From Hofstenia miamia (lineage: Eukaryota; Xenacoelomorpha; Acoela), in NCBI GenBank assembly GCA_004352715.1, contig SCFE01000007.1, forward strand, positions 1,983,873-2,047,872: 64,000 nt of DNA, given 5' to 3'. The notes below the pieces were generated by a model. It did not search any database and was not told where the DNA came from. It saw only the letters and a program-made list of their open reading frames with translations. Each line of letters opens with the position of its first letter. Position 1 is the first letter of the stretch. Shown one piece after another: positions 47,396 through 60,613 of this stretch. Both the position numbers and the translations under genes were made by a program.

Positions 47396-48794
47396 CTGAA
47401 AACAATAAGTATATGATTTATCCATTCACATACAACAATAGTATAGTTAATGCTAAAAATAAATTATTACTTTAGTAATCCATGAAAATGTTTAAAGCTC
47501 TTGATAACAGTTTCAGTACATTTTTTTGCATAGGTTATATTAGCAAATTTACTGATATGTCTCATAAACTAGCTCATAATGGACACTGTAGTAGTATATA
47601 TGTATACACAGCAGCACACTACACTAATTTAGAAATTTCCTTGCAAAGATTGACTTGAGATTTAACAGTAAACAGACTCCACAAAATACAGTAAAAGAGG
47701 AACTAATGATATAAGCAGCAAGGCCACTTCCTTAATTGGGAAATAATTGTGGTGAAATATATTTGCCTTCACCAAACTATGTGAAATTTGTATATATCTG
47801 GTTTGTTGTGATCACCATTTGTGATTAATCAATCAACATGGCTGTTTTCATGTATTTCAAAATATATTGCTGCTAAGCCATTTAGGTTATAATTTTTACA
47901 CGTTAAATACTTGCTTAAAAGTTTTTTACTGGACATCTTAGCAACTACATCAGAGCAAAATTTAAAATATAAACATCTAATTACTTACAACAAGGAGGAG
48001 TAGTTATAAATTGCATTTACTGCTACAACTGTACATAATTATTTATTTCTTGCAACTGACATCACATCAGTTAAAACTTTGATCCAATCACTTTAGTTTT
48101 GCATAAATTGTGTAAAGGATTACCTCCATATGTCACATATTTGTTTTTGCTTGCTGTCTCAACTTGTTATGTTAACAGTTTCTAAAATATATTATAGAGC
48201 AGGTGAAATGATTTCCCATAGTTGTTAATAGAATTGCTTAAAATAATTTTGATTGTCACTAAAATATTTCTTAACTCAAGGACTCATGGGACAAGTTAGT
48301 CACTTGTTTTTGTGAGTATCTCCAATTTCATCATCTATCTACTTTATTGATAGAAAGTAGTTAATTGCTCTCCAATGGAGTGCCAACAAGCTACTTAGGC
48401 TATTTCAAGCATCTAATTGAATGGCTTCTTTTCAAGAAATACTTAAATAAATTGGTAATAGCATCTCACTGCCAAGAGCAGCTACTAAAATATATATAAC
48501 ATCCTACTTTAACTACCAATTTCATATATTGAGTAAGAATTGACTATGAAAATTTTTTAATATAGGCATTCAAACACAGCTAAATTGAGACTGTTTAATA
48601 AGCTAAAATGGCAATTAGAATAAAAGTATTGAACAGCTATATTCATATGCATCAATTTGAGCATTTAGAATCACACAGTTAAGCAACTTCAAGACTATAG
48701 GATTAGCTGTGCTCAACATCAAATCATGATTGATAAGCATTTGCTCAATATATTTATAAAAAATTCAGAATACTGAAGACACATTTGTTAATAC

Positions 48795-49317
48795 CTTATT
48801 GATGTGAAGCCCAATGTAATTTTACAGCAGTATTCTCAAATAAAAATTTTTCAAAACATAAGCTATTGTGAGAAATGCTGAGTAAATGTTGAATGCCACC
48901 AAGAAAATTATTGTTGTTGTCATGTGTATGTGAATGTTTCCCTCGGAAAACTTAACTGAACACACACAAGGGATAAATAAAAATGCAATTACAGCAACCA
49001 ATCCAAAAGCATAGTCAATTTTCAGAATAGCATTGTTAGTAATAAATTCTAGAATTGCTCTTTGGGGATTTCTTAGGATATAATAAATTCAAATTTACTA
49101 CAAAGTACAGCTGAATGGTCAAGATTGTACATCCATAGCATGCAATAACTGCATTTAGAGGAAGCTGCCAACATTGTGATACAGTTTGTAGAGGATGATG
49201 GAAATCTTGAGGATTCTCAATTTTTGTTACCAACAATGTGATTGATCCAATAAATTGATATTCAGCAAAAACTGCTGTCATAAAATGTTTGAATTCACAT
49301 GAAAAGATCTTCTTCAT
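48795..49317 (-). pseudogene. Second copy of the membrane-protein gene, exon 1
   Basis: ATG at 49315-49317 opens the same MKKIFSCEFKHFMTA start as the first copy. The frame is lost near 49085-49095 by a one-base insertion and ends at 49036, though homology continues to an AAG|GTATTA donor at 48794-48793. Several other differences and a shorter length (523 against 536 bp) show decay. Same strand as the first copy, about 18 kb apart. Confidence 0.85.
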
Positions 49318-49779
49318 TTGTTATTCAGATGGTCTAAATGCATTTAGAATGATAAATCCTGCAATTAATATATTTCTTCAAATAGCTGAATATTCATACT
49401 ATGCAGTTAATTGCAAATGTGTAATGACCAAAATTCAGAATTTGACCTACAATGTAAAGAGGTACAAAAATTCTGAAAATCTGAGAATTTGAAAACAAAT
49501 AATTTGACATAGATTCTAGAATCATTCTAGAATGCAAAGTAGATAAAAAATGAAGTAATTGGTAATATTTTTTCATCAAAATTAGTTTAAAATGTGTTAA
49601 TATTTTTGGTTCAATAGTAAATATTTGATATGGAAATGATATTCTGTTTTGATTGTTGATAAATTTGAAATGCTAAAATTATTATTCATTTTCAGTTAAA
49701 ACAATATTTCATTTTTTCAAAAAGGTCTGTTTATTGATATGCCATTAGCCAAGGCAGCTTTCTTTGGTGCTATGGTCAA

Positions 49780-52379
49780 CAGGGGTGTGCTGATAGGGCT
49801 GGCATCCGAGCAAATGCCAGCACCAGATTTCAGGGGCCCCAATTCAAGGCAAAAATCAAAACTAGGAGAAACAATTATTAAACTAGGTAAGTGATGAAAA
49901 CTGATTAGGATCAAATCTAGGAAGGAAAGTTAGATCTGTTTTAAGTAGAAGTTTTTTTACTATTATTACAATAAGTATTTGCATAATCAGATATTGAGGA
50001 AATTACCAAAATTCAATTTTCAGCGAAAGTGGGTGCACTTTGTGGATTAATTATTGCAGTTTTTCTGGCTATTCTGTCCCGTTCTATGTCTACCAAAAAC
50101 ACATGATGTAAGTATTAGTCACTTGGAGGTTTATATGGATAAGTAGTCAAATAAGTACTAAACAGCCTTTTTTGAATTAGTCAACAGAAATATATAATTA
50201 TTAGATTTCAATACTTATAAAGTTTAATGTTTATTAGCTACCAGCATGAGACAGCAAGAAGAGCAGCAGCAGAAAGTTTAGGTAACAGGTGTGACCATAG
50301 ACATTGCATTCACTTTGTATTTTTACAAAGCCAATGAATGAACAAGTCGGGTTTATTATTAAACATTTTTTCTTTCTGATACAATCTACCTTTTTTAGTA
50401 AGTTAAATACAATTTATCTTAATGGCTTGGCGGAATGTTTTGGAAAGAGAATAATTAAAACCCACAATCTAAGATAATTTATTTTGAAACAACATAGGGT
50501 TCTCCTTTTTAGGGTAAAAATATTTGGGTTTGAAAAATCATAGAGTCCATTTTAAGCTTTTAGTGTCCAATATTTTTGTTACAAAAAAGGCATAGAGCTG
50601 GTTTTACATTTTTCTTGACTCTTTTTTCATGGCTAAAGTGCTGAGTTTGTTTAGTCTTTCATATTTTGGATGTTCTGTATAGCATATTGTATATATTTTG
50701 TCTTGGCTGAGTGTGACTAGTGATTGGCAAGCTTAAGCTTTGTTCATTACTTTTGGCTGCTTTTGACGAGATTTTCATGCATTTTTGCTTTTTCTAGATG
50801 ATGGAACATCATTATGACAGTGGTGCTAAAATGTGGAAGAAGGCTGTCTCCATGGGATGCTGTCAAGAATACACCAAGTGTAATTTCATACTTTTGGTTC
50901 GGACAAGGACTACAAATCAGTGACCTCTCCACCTCTATTGATGTCCTGCCTGACCCTGAATCAAACCAAACGAGCTTTGCTGAAGTTTGTGATGACGATA
51001 ATCCGCAGAATTCAGATATACTTAGTTGACCAAGTCAACATGCGGGCCTTTATCTCACAATAACATCTGACAATATAGTGATGATGGTTTTTCAGACATA
51101 GAATCGTCGCCCTGATCAATTTCTCTAAGACTTTGTCGCATACGTGGAATTCGTACTGGGATTACCATCGAAAGCAACCTCTTCAAGTTGACAAGGGTTT
51201 GCCATTGCCGCTAAATCCCAGTGTGTATACAAGAAAAGAAGACTACATTCATCATCTTGAAAAATGCTTTAATTCAGCTTGCCAATTTCAAACTATCTTC
51301 AGATGGCAGGAATGGATTTATTCCATGCAGCTATAATGATTGACGACCTTGAGCGCTGTATTGTTGGCATCAGTCGTGGTTGGACGGTAGTCATCGCAAA
51401 ATTAATGATTTCATATTGGAAACTAATGGAAACATTGACAGAGAATTAATGAGAACCAATACTCCAAGACGGAGAAATTAATCAGCTGTCCTTTGCGTAA
51501 TTTCAAAGTCAATGTGCATAATGGATAGGATATTGACCAGGCGTCGATCCAAGATCTTTCCCTACTATAGTTGAACATGGATTAGATAACAACAATTTTC
51601 TAGTGTTAACTGATGTTGTCCAGTCCATGTCCTTTCTATTTCTCAGCTGAAAATCGAAATGTTAAATCGAGCTTGCCATTGGAGTATGCTTTGCTTGAGG
51701 TTAGACGAAAAATTTAGAGTATTCTGTGCGCAAGAAGAACGTGATACTTCAACAGAAAATAATATTCCCAATTACAGGTTACGGCCATACTGTTCAAAGG
51801 AAATGCATTACTGTTTTTGTTTCGCATGTGTTCTTCTTGTGCTACAGAAATATAAACTTGATGAGTCCCACTTACGAGAACTCAGTTAACGTCTACAGAT
51901 ATCTGCTGATGCTTTCCATCACCACTACATGTTGTGAGTGTGCGTTTTCTAAATTGAAGATTGTCAAGAATAGATTGAGAAATGCTCCAACGGCTGACCA
52001 TTTGGAGGAACCTCTCTTCAAATTCTGTTGTTGCTGATCCCGATTTCTTAAATCAAGACCACATCATTGATATATTGGGTGCCTCATCAAAGGAGCTCGG
52101 CAAATTGCTTCTGACTTAAAGTCTGGGTTTTTCATTGATGTCTGATGCTTTCACAGTGGCCACTTTTTGTTTTTTGTTCTTTATTTGAAGAAAACGTTCC
52201 TGTGAATGTGAAAATGTTTGTTATTTTGAAAATTATAGTTTTATTTTGTTTTGAAGAAAATGTTTTTAAAAATGTTCTTTTTCATATTTGGCGATAACTG
52301 GAACAATACTTGTAAAGAAGAGCTTTTTAAAAAGCTCCCACATTTTTCAGGGGCCCCAAAATCAGTCAGCCCGCCCCTG
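49780..52379 (+). mobile_element. hAT element, 2600 bp, with 8-bp target duplication
   Basis: The left terminus CAGGGGTGTGCTGA and right terminus (inverse CAGGGGCGGGCTGA) match in 12 of 14. The outside octamers ATGGTCAA (49772-49779) and ATAGTCAA (52380-52387) differ at one base, as expected for an aged 8-bp hAT duplication. Subterminal GGGGCCCC motifs lie near both ends. The interior has transposase pieces from about 50800 to 52040, all broken. Confidence 0.85.
50780..52040 (+). pseudogene. hAT transposase remnant
   Basis: Scattered plus-strand frames (50814-51029, 51133-51336, 51659-51889, 51726-52037). The last contains SITTTCCECAFSKLKIVKNR followed by an L-R-N-A-x-T-A-D-H-L-E-E stretch. 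This matches the C-terminal dimerisation region of hAT transposases (ZMYM/DUF4371-like branch), in which a run of small residues and Glu/Cys precedes FS-x-L-K-x-x-K. Many stops and shifts; inactive. Confidence 0.7.
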
Positions 52380-52558
52380 ATAGTCAATGATTTAATATCG
52401 TCATAGTCCCCCAGTCCTAAGTGCTTATATATATTCTCACTCAAACATTTGTAAAGGCTTTCAGTGTTTGAAAGATGTAATATTTTAAAAAACGTAATTA
52501 AGTCGTCCTTTTTTTTTCAAAAGAATAATTAATCCAGATACATAAGACACATTCCAGT

Positions 52559-53589
52559 ATATATATATATATATATATAATTATACATTNNNNNNNNNNN
52601 NNNNNNNNNNNNNNNNNNNNNNNNNNNNNNNNNNNNNNNNNNNNNNNNNNNNNNNNNNNNNNNNNNNNNNNNNNNNNNNNNNNNNNNNNNNNNNNNNNNN
52701 NNNNNNNNNNNNNNNNNNNNNNNNNNNNNNNNNNNNNNNNNNNNNNNNNNNNNNNNNNNNNNNNNNNNNNNNNNNNNNNNNNNNNNNNNNNNNNNNNNNN
52801 NNNNNNNNNNNNNNNNNNNNNNNNNNNNNNNNNNNNNNNNNNNNNNNNNNNNNNNNNNNNNNNNNNNNNNNNNNNNNNNNNNNNNNNNNNNNNNNNNNNN
52901 NNNNNNNNNNNNNNNNNNNNNNNNNNNNNNNNNNNNNNNNNNNNNNNNNNNNNNNNNNNNNNNNNNNNNNNNNNNNNNNNNNNNNNNNNNNNNNNNNNNN
53001 NNNNNNNNNNNNNNNNNNNNNNNNNNNNNNNNNNNNNNNNNNNNNNNNNNNNNNNNNNNNNNNNNNNNNNNNNNNNNNNNNNNNNNNNNNNNNNNNNNNN
53101 NNNNNNNNNNNNNNNNNNNNNNNNNNNNNNNNNNNNNNNNNNNNNNNNNNNNNNNNNNNNNNNNNNNNNNNNNNNNNNNNNNNNNNNNNNNNNNNNNNNN
53201 NNNNNNNNNNNNNNNNNNNNNNNNNNNNNNNNNNNNNNNNNNNNNNNNNNNNNNNNNNNNNNNNNNNNNNNNNNNNNNNNNNNNNNNNNNNNNNNNNNNN
53301 NNNNNNNNNNNNNNNNNNNNNNNNNNNNNNNNNNNNNNNNNNNNNNNNNNNNNNNNNNNNNNNNNNNNNNNNNNNNNNNNNNNNNNNNNNNNNNNNNNNN
53401 NNNNNNNNNNNNNNNNNNNNNNNNNNNNNNNNNNNNNNNNNNNNNNNNNNNNNNNNNNNNNNNNNNNNNNNNNNNNNNNNNNNNNNNNNNNNNNNNNNNN
53501 NNNNNNNNNNNNNNNNNNNNNNNNNNNNNNNNNNNNNNNNNNNNNNNNNNNNNNNNNNNNNNNNNNNNNNNNNNNNNNNNNNNNNNNNN
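52559..53589. other. (AT)n tract and 1000-N assembly gap
   Basis: (AT)n at 52559-52579, then exactly 1000 N at 52590-53589. The sequence after the gap begins a new copy of the polymerase-tail/gypsy block. Confidence 0.95.
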
Positions 53590-56430
53590 ATTATCATCAA
53601 TTGACAATATAAGGTATTACTTAAATCATTTACAAATTATTTATTGTTAAGTAAAACCATAGGAAAAATTCTGGAAATTAATAAAAAAATATAAATTTTC
53701 AGTGGTTTGATATAAAAAACTAGACCTATTTAAAAATATAAATTTTCAGTGGTTTGATATAAAAAACTAGACCTATTTATACCACTAAGGGTTGCTGTAT
53801 TAGCATGAGTCTAATTAATAATTATCTGTAATTTGTCTCATCAGGTACATTGATTGACACACTTGCATTCAAATTTAAATAATGAAACTTGAATTTTCAT
53901 TAAATACAAGGAAAATATCCTAATTAAAAGAAATGGTTCTTTTCAAAATTTAAATCTCACAGTAAGGTGGCACCATTGAAATGTGTGCACCCAACTACCT
54001 AATTAATTAAAGGATTGAGTTCTAAGTTGAACCTTGATCCAACAGAATTGGATGCGAAATTTAACAATAAAGTACCAGAAAACAATACAAGATGATATTT
54101 TAAAATATCAAATTAAAGGACAACAATGACTTATCCAAATATATTCTCAAAGTTAATCACTTACTCAAACTCTCTTGAGAAGAAGTTTTTTCCTTCAAGG
54201 AAGACCTCTATAGCATTGTAAAATCCAGAATGTCACCATCATTAAAAAGACACTTTGAAATGAAGTGTGACACTGACATTCCCATTAATGTTCTAATAAA
54301 AAATGCATGAACATCCAACTCAAAATGGAAAACAATGGAAAAAGCCATCTACACAAGAGGCAAATAACCAAAAAACCTGTTATAATAGAAAAATTTTGTT
54401 GAAAACTTGTGGTGAACAAGAACACACAGCACTGAACTGCAAAACCATTATTTAAATAGTCAGAGACAAAGGCTTTTAAACAGCCAAAGATGTTGAAGAA
54501 ATCTTAGCCAATAAAAACTCCAATAATTTAAACTAATAAGCAGACTGACCTAAAATGTTACTGAAAAGATAAAATCAACAGTACAACTATTGAAGCATTT
54601 ATATATACTAGAGCCTTCTGTGGCAGAATGCAAGCTTAAAGCATTTTTGTCAGCCTCACATAAGGTAGAAATTGCAAATGTAAAGGCACATTTTCTGACC
54701 AAGTGTAAACAGAGCAATAATCTACAATTATATTTAGAGAATATTTATTTGTAAAAAGCCTTTAATTATTTGTCAGAGTAATAATGCAGGTCACAAAAAA
54801 TATGGCAAAAATGGTTTGGCTAAAAGTCATTTGCTTGGGTTTTGACTAAAACAAGCCTTAACTGAAATTTAAATTTTAAAACAACAATCTGATCAAGGAA
54901 ATTTGTTAACAGGACCTGTAAGTTATTTTAGTCTTTTTAATAAAACCTGCAAATAATTAAGAAAAAAACTCAGTTGTAACAGAGGTCATTATCATTAAGT
55001 TTAACAAGAATTCAGTTGCTTGTTTTCTATATATAAAATAATTAAGTTATTGAATGAAAATCATTAGCTAAACTCTACATTGCAATTGTGTTAGTGACTT
55101 TGCAAATGATCATGGATGGTGCCAATTAATATCAATTATGGATTATATTTAAACATTATGAAATCTTGATGATTATTCTGAAAGCTTAATTAACCTTTAA
55201 TTTTATTAGTGTTATGGATTCCTATATAATTATGCAAAATCACTTGTTTGGCCATGGGTGTCAAACCTAGTCTTGGTTGTTATATACTGTTATTAAGTTA
55301 TTAGTTAATGAACAAGCTATTAATTAAACATTTAAATAATATAAATAATCTATTAAACTATATTTCATTGCAGTCTAAATCCTCATGAGTTCTGCAAATT
55401 GAATACAATGCATTATTAGTAAAGAGCAACTATTGAAAAGTTTATTGCACTGTGTATGAAATTGACTAACTTAATGGCATGCTGAGTTAAGCACTCTTGT
55501 TAATTAATTTGTTGTCATCTGCACAATGCTAGTGAGATGCTGCTTAAGTCAGCAACGCCTACAGAACCTAAATTGAGGAACATTAGTCACTTGTATGGCT
55601 TTAGATATATCATAGATACATTTAGTTATATACAAAGGGGCACTAACAGTTTAAAGAAATGTGATGCTAATGATTATAGTCATTGAAACAAATACTGTCA
55701 AGGATTGTCACTTATGACGAAATAAGAGCAAAATGATTTATAGTACAAGATTTCATGCTCAATCACCATCATGGCAGACACATGCACAAAAGAAATTGAA
55801 TAGAAGTGCTACTGATTAACAGCACCTGCAATGTCCACAATGTAATTTCTATTACTGCTATGCTTAAGAAAGCTGAAAAAAATAATCTCAATTAAACTGA
55901 ATCAGTGAACAATCTATGGTACACTGCTAAAATATTTTATCAAAAAATCCAATGCTCTACTTGCAATAGATAGCACCTCAAAAATACAAATTTGATATCT
56001 TGATACCAACAATCTCAAAAGAAACACACCACAGGAGATTTCTAACATCAATGGCATCCTGAAAGTTATTGCCACCATATTTGAAGCAATAGGCTTTGAA
56101 CAGAAAATAAATTGTACCTCAGACAAAACCAATTTATCAGCACTACCACAAAGTGATCCAACATTTACAAGACAAATATGTACATAGTATCTTTTAATTA
56201 TTACCAAACAATCATGTATTACAAAAAAACAAAAACTCATATGCATTGCCTAAAATTTTTATCAAGCATGTTGAAAAACATTAAATATGTATCAACTTCC
56301 ACATGCTTAATATCATCACCAAAGATGCTTACCCACTTCCATGTATCAATACCATCCTCTTTGAGTGGCCCAATGCACTCTGTTGATTTTTGATTTATGC
56401 AAAGCCAATTACTAATGTGAGAATGTGAGA
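53590..56430 (+). repeat. Second copy of polymerase tail plus gypsy 5' half
   Basis: Matches 18517-20370, starting inside the polymerase B tail and crossing into the gypsy relic at the same junction. Relative to that copy it has a 47-bp tandem duplication (53685-53778), a small deletion near 54570, and an extra block of about 965 bp at 54812-55777. It ends at a 1000-N gap after GTGAGAATGTGAGA. Confidence 0.9.
54812..55777. repeat. ~965-bp block present in two of three gypsy copies
   Basis: Absent from the copy at 18.5-20.4 kb, where ATATGGCAAAAACACATGC is continuous around 19706. ATGGCA lies at both edges here (54802-54807 and 55771-55776), either as a target duplication or as short repeats that promoted a deletion in the other copy. 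The block is A+T-rich and noncoding, without clear terminal repeats. Confidence 0.7.
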
Positions 56431-57430
56431 NNNNNNNNNNNNNNNNNNNNNNNNNNNNNNNNNNNNNNNNNNNNNNNNNNNNNNNNNNNNNNNNNNNNNN
56501 NNNNNNNNNNNNNNNNNNNNNNNNNNNNNNNNNNNNNNNNNNNNNNNNNNNNNNNNNNNNNNNNNNNNNNNNNNNNNNNNNNNNNNNNNNNNNNNNNNNN
56601 NNNNNNNNNNNNNNNNNNNNNNNNNNNNNNNNNNNNNNNNNNNNNNNNNNNNNNNNNNNNNNNNNNNNNNNNNNNNNNNNNNNNNNNNNNNNNNNNNNNN
56701 NNNNNNNNNNNNNNNNNNNNNNNNNNNNNNNNNNNNNNNNNNNNNNNNNNNNNNNNNNNNNNNNNNNNNNNNNNNNNNNNNNNNNNNNNNNNNNNNNNNN
56801 NNNNNNNNNNNNNNNNNNNNNNNNNNNNNNNNNNNNNNNNNNNNNNNNNNNNNNNNNNNNNNNNNNNNNNNNNNNNNNNNNNNNNNNNNNNNNNNNNNNN
56901 NNNNNNNNNNNNNNNNNNNNNNNNNNNNNNNNNNNNNNNNNNNNNNNNNNNNNNNNNNNNNNNNNNNNNNNNNNNNNNNNNNNNNNNNNNNNNNNNNNNN
57001 NNNNNNNNNNNNNNNNNNNNNNNNNNNNNNNNNNNNNNNNNNNNNNNNNNNNNNNNNNNNNNNNNNNNNNNNNNNNNNNNNNNNNNNNNNNNNNNNNNNN
57101 NNNNNNNNNNNNNNNNNNNNNNNNNNNNNNNNNNNNNNNNNNNNNNNNNNNNNNNNNNNNNNNNNNNNNNNNNNNNNNNNNNNNNNNNNNNNNNNNNNNN
57201 NNNNNNNNNNNNNNNNNNNNNNNNNNNNNNNNNNNNNNNNNNNNNNNNNNNNNNNNNNNNNNNNNNNNNNNNNNNNNNNNNNNNNNNNNNNNNNNNNNNN
57301 NNNNNNNNNNNNNNNNNNNNNNNNNNNNNNNNNNNNNNNNNNNNNNNNNNNNNNNNNNNNNNNNNNNNNNNNNNNNNNNNNNNNNNNNNNNNNNNNNNNN
57401 NNNNNNNNNNNNNNNNNNNNNNNNNNNNNN
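56431..57430. other. Assembly gap, 1000 N
   Basis: Exactly 1000 N between the second and third gypsy-block copies. Confidence 0.99.
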
Positions 57431-59613
57431 CACTATCAAATGAAGAGTGACACTGACATTCCCATTAATGTTCTAATAAAAAATGCATGAACATCCAACT
57501 CACAAGAAGCAAATAACTAAAAAACCTGTTATAATAGAAAAAGTTTGATGAAAACTTGTGGTGAACAAGGACACACAGCACTGAACTGCAAAACTATTAT
57601 TTAAATAGTCAGAGACAAAGGCTTTTAAACAGCCAAAGATGTTGAAGAAATCTTAGCCAATAAAAACTCCAATAATTTAAACTAATAAGCAGACTGACCT
57701 AAAATGTTACTGAAAAGATATTTATCAAAACAAACCTGTTGGCATGCAACTTAATATTTGTCAAAATCAACAGTATAACTATTGAAGCATCTATATATAC
57801 TAGAGCCTTCTGTGGCAGAATGCAAGCTTAAAGCATTTTTGTCAGCCTCACATAAGGTAGAAATTGCAAATGTAAAGGCACATTTTCTGACCAAGTGTAA
57901 ACAGAGCAATAATCTACAATTATATTTAGAGAATTTTTATTTGTAAAAAGCCTTTAATTATTTGTCAGAGTAATAATGCAGGTCACAAGAAATATGGCAA
58001 AAATGGTTTGGCTAAAAGTCATTTGCTTGGGTTTTGACTAAAACAAGCCTTAACTGAAATTTAAATTTTAAAACAACAAGGAAATTTGTTAACAGGACCT
58101 GTAAGTTATTTTAGTCTTTTTAATAAAACCTGTAAATAATTGAGAAAAAAACTTAGTTGTAACAGAGGTCATTATCATTAAGTTTAACAAGAATTCAGTT
58201 GCTTGTTGTCTATATATAAAATAATTAAGTTATTGAATGAAAATCATTAGCTAAACTCTACATTGCAATTGTGTTAGTGACTTTGCAAATGATCATGGAT
58301 GGTGCCAATTAATATCAATTATGGATTATATTTAAACATTATGAAATCTTGATGATTATTCTGAAAGCTTAATTAACCTTTAATTTTATTAGTGTTATGG
58401 ATTCCTATATAATTATGCAAAATCACTTGTTTGGCCATGGGTGTCAAACCTAGTCTTGGTTGTTATATACTGTTATTAAGTTATTAGTTAATGAACAAGC
58501 TATTAATTAAACATTTAAATAATATAAATAATCTATTAAACTATATTTCATTGCAGTCTAAATCCTCATGAGTTCTGCAAATTGAATACAATGCATTATT
58601 AGTAAAGAGCAACTATTGAAAAGTTTATTGCACTGTGTATGAAATTGACTAACTTAATGGCATGCTGAGTTAAGCACTCTTGTTAATTAATTTGTTGTCA
58701 TCTGCACAATGCTAGTGAGATGCTGCTTAAGTCAGCAACGCCTACAGAACCTAAATTGAGGAACATTAGTCACTTGTATGGCTTTAGATATATCATAGAT
58801 ACATTTAGTTATATACAAAGGGGCACTAACAGTTTAAAGAAATGTGATGCTAATGATTATAGTCATTGAAACAAATACTGTCAAGGATTGTCACTTATGA
58901 CGAAATAAGAGCAAAATGATTTATAGTACAAGATTTCATGCTCAATCACCATCATGGCAGACACATGCACAAAAGAAATTGAATAGAAGTGCTACTGATT
59001 AACAGCACCTGCAATGTCCACAATGTAATTTCTATTACTGCTATGCTTAAGAAAGCTGAAAAAAATAATCTCAATTAAACTGAATCAGTGAACAATCTAT
59101 GGTACACTGCTAAAATATTTTATCAAAAAATCCAATGCTCTACTTGCAATAGATAGCACCTCAAAAATACAAATTTGATATCTTGATACCAACAATCTCA
59201 AAAGAAACACACCACAGGAGATTTCTAACATCAATGGCATCCTGAAAGTTATTGCCACCATATTTGAAGCAATAGGCTTTGAACAGAAAATAAATTGTAC
59301 CTCAGACAAAACCAATTTATCAGCACTACCACAAAGTGATCCAACATTTACAAGACAAATATGTACATAGTATCTTTTAATTATTACCAAACAATCATGT
59401 ATTACAAAAAAACAAAAACTCATATGCATTGCCTAAAATTTTTATCAAGCATGTTGAAAAACATTAAATATGTATCAACTTCCACATGCTTAATATCATC
59501 ACCAAAGATGCTTACCCACTTCCATGTATCAATACCATCCTCTTTGAGTGGCCCAATGCACTCTGTTGATTTTTGATTTATGCAAAGCCAATTACTAATG
59601 TGAGAATGTGAGA
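57431..59613 (+). repeat. Third copy of the gypsy block, near-identical to the second
   Basis: From about 57990 to 59613 it is almost identical to 54800-56430, including the extra ~965-bp block, and it ends at the same base before a 1000-N gap. Its first 300 bp are closer to the 19.1-19.7 kb copy. The shared end point suggests an unmerged haplotype or an assembly duplicate. Confidence 0.9.
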
Positions 59614-60613
59614 NNNNNNNNNNNNNNNNNNNNNNNNNNNNNNNNNNNNNNNNNNNNNNNNNNNNNNNNNNNNNNNNNNNNNNNNNNNNNNNNNNNNNNN
59701 NNNNNNNNNNNNNNNNNNNNNNNNNNNNNNNNNNNNNNNNNNNNNNNNNNNNNNNNNNNNNNNNNNNNNNNNNNNNNNNNNNNNNNNNNNNNNNNNNNNN
59801 NNNNNNNNNNNNNNNNNNNNNNNNNNNNNNNNNNNNNNNNNNNNNNNNNNNNNNNNNNNNNNNNNNNNNNNNNNNNNNNNNNNNNNNNNNNNNNNNNNNN
59901 NNNNNNNNNNNNNNNNNNNNNNNNNNNNNNNNNNNNNNNNNNNNNNNNNNNNNNNNNNNNNNNNNNNNNNNNNNNNNNNNNNNNNNNNNNNNNNNNNNNN
60001 NNNNNNNNNNNNNNNNNNNNNNNNNNNNNNNNNNNNNNNNNNNNNNNNNNNNNNNNNNNNNNNNNNNNNNNNNNNNNNNNNNNNNNNNNNNNNNNNNNNN
60101 NNNNNNNNNNNNNNNNNNNNNNNNNNNNNNNNNNNNNNNNNNNNNNNNNNNNNNNNNNNNNNNNNNNNNNNNNNNNNNNNNNNNNNNNNNNNNNNNNNNN
60201 NNNNNNNNNNNNNNNNNNNNNNNNNNNNNNNNNNNNNNNNNNNNNNNNNNNNNNNNNNNNNNNNNNNNNNNNNNNNNNNNNNNNNNNNNNNNNNNNNNNN
60301 NNNNNNNNNNNNNNNNNNNNNNNNNNNNNNNNNNNNNNNNNNNNNNNNNNNNNNNNNNNNNNNNNNNNNNNNNNNNNNNNNNNNNNNNNNNNNNNNNNNN
60401 NNNNNNNNNNNNNNNNNNNNNNNNNNNNNNNNNNNNNNNNNNNNNNNNNNNNNNNNNNNNNNNNNNNNNNNNNNNNNNNNNNNNNNNNNNNNNNNNNNNN
60501 NNNNNNNNNNNNNNNNNNNNNNNNNNNNNNNNNNNNNNNNNNNNNNNNNNNNNNNNNNNNNNNNNNNNNNNNNNNNNNNNNNNNNNNNNNNNNNNNNNNN
60601 NNNNNNNNNNNNN
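59614..60613. other. Assembly gap, 1000 N
   Basis: Exactly 1000 N. It cuts the mariner transposase on its right and the gypsy block on its left. Confidence 0.99.
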
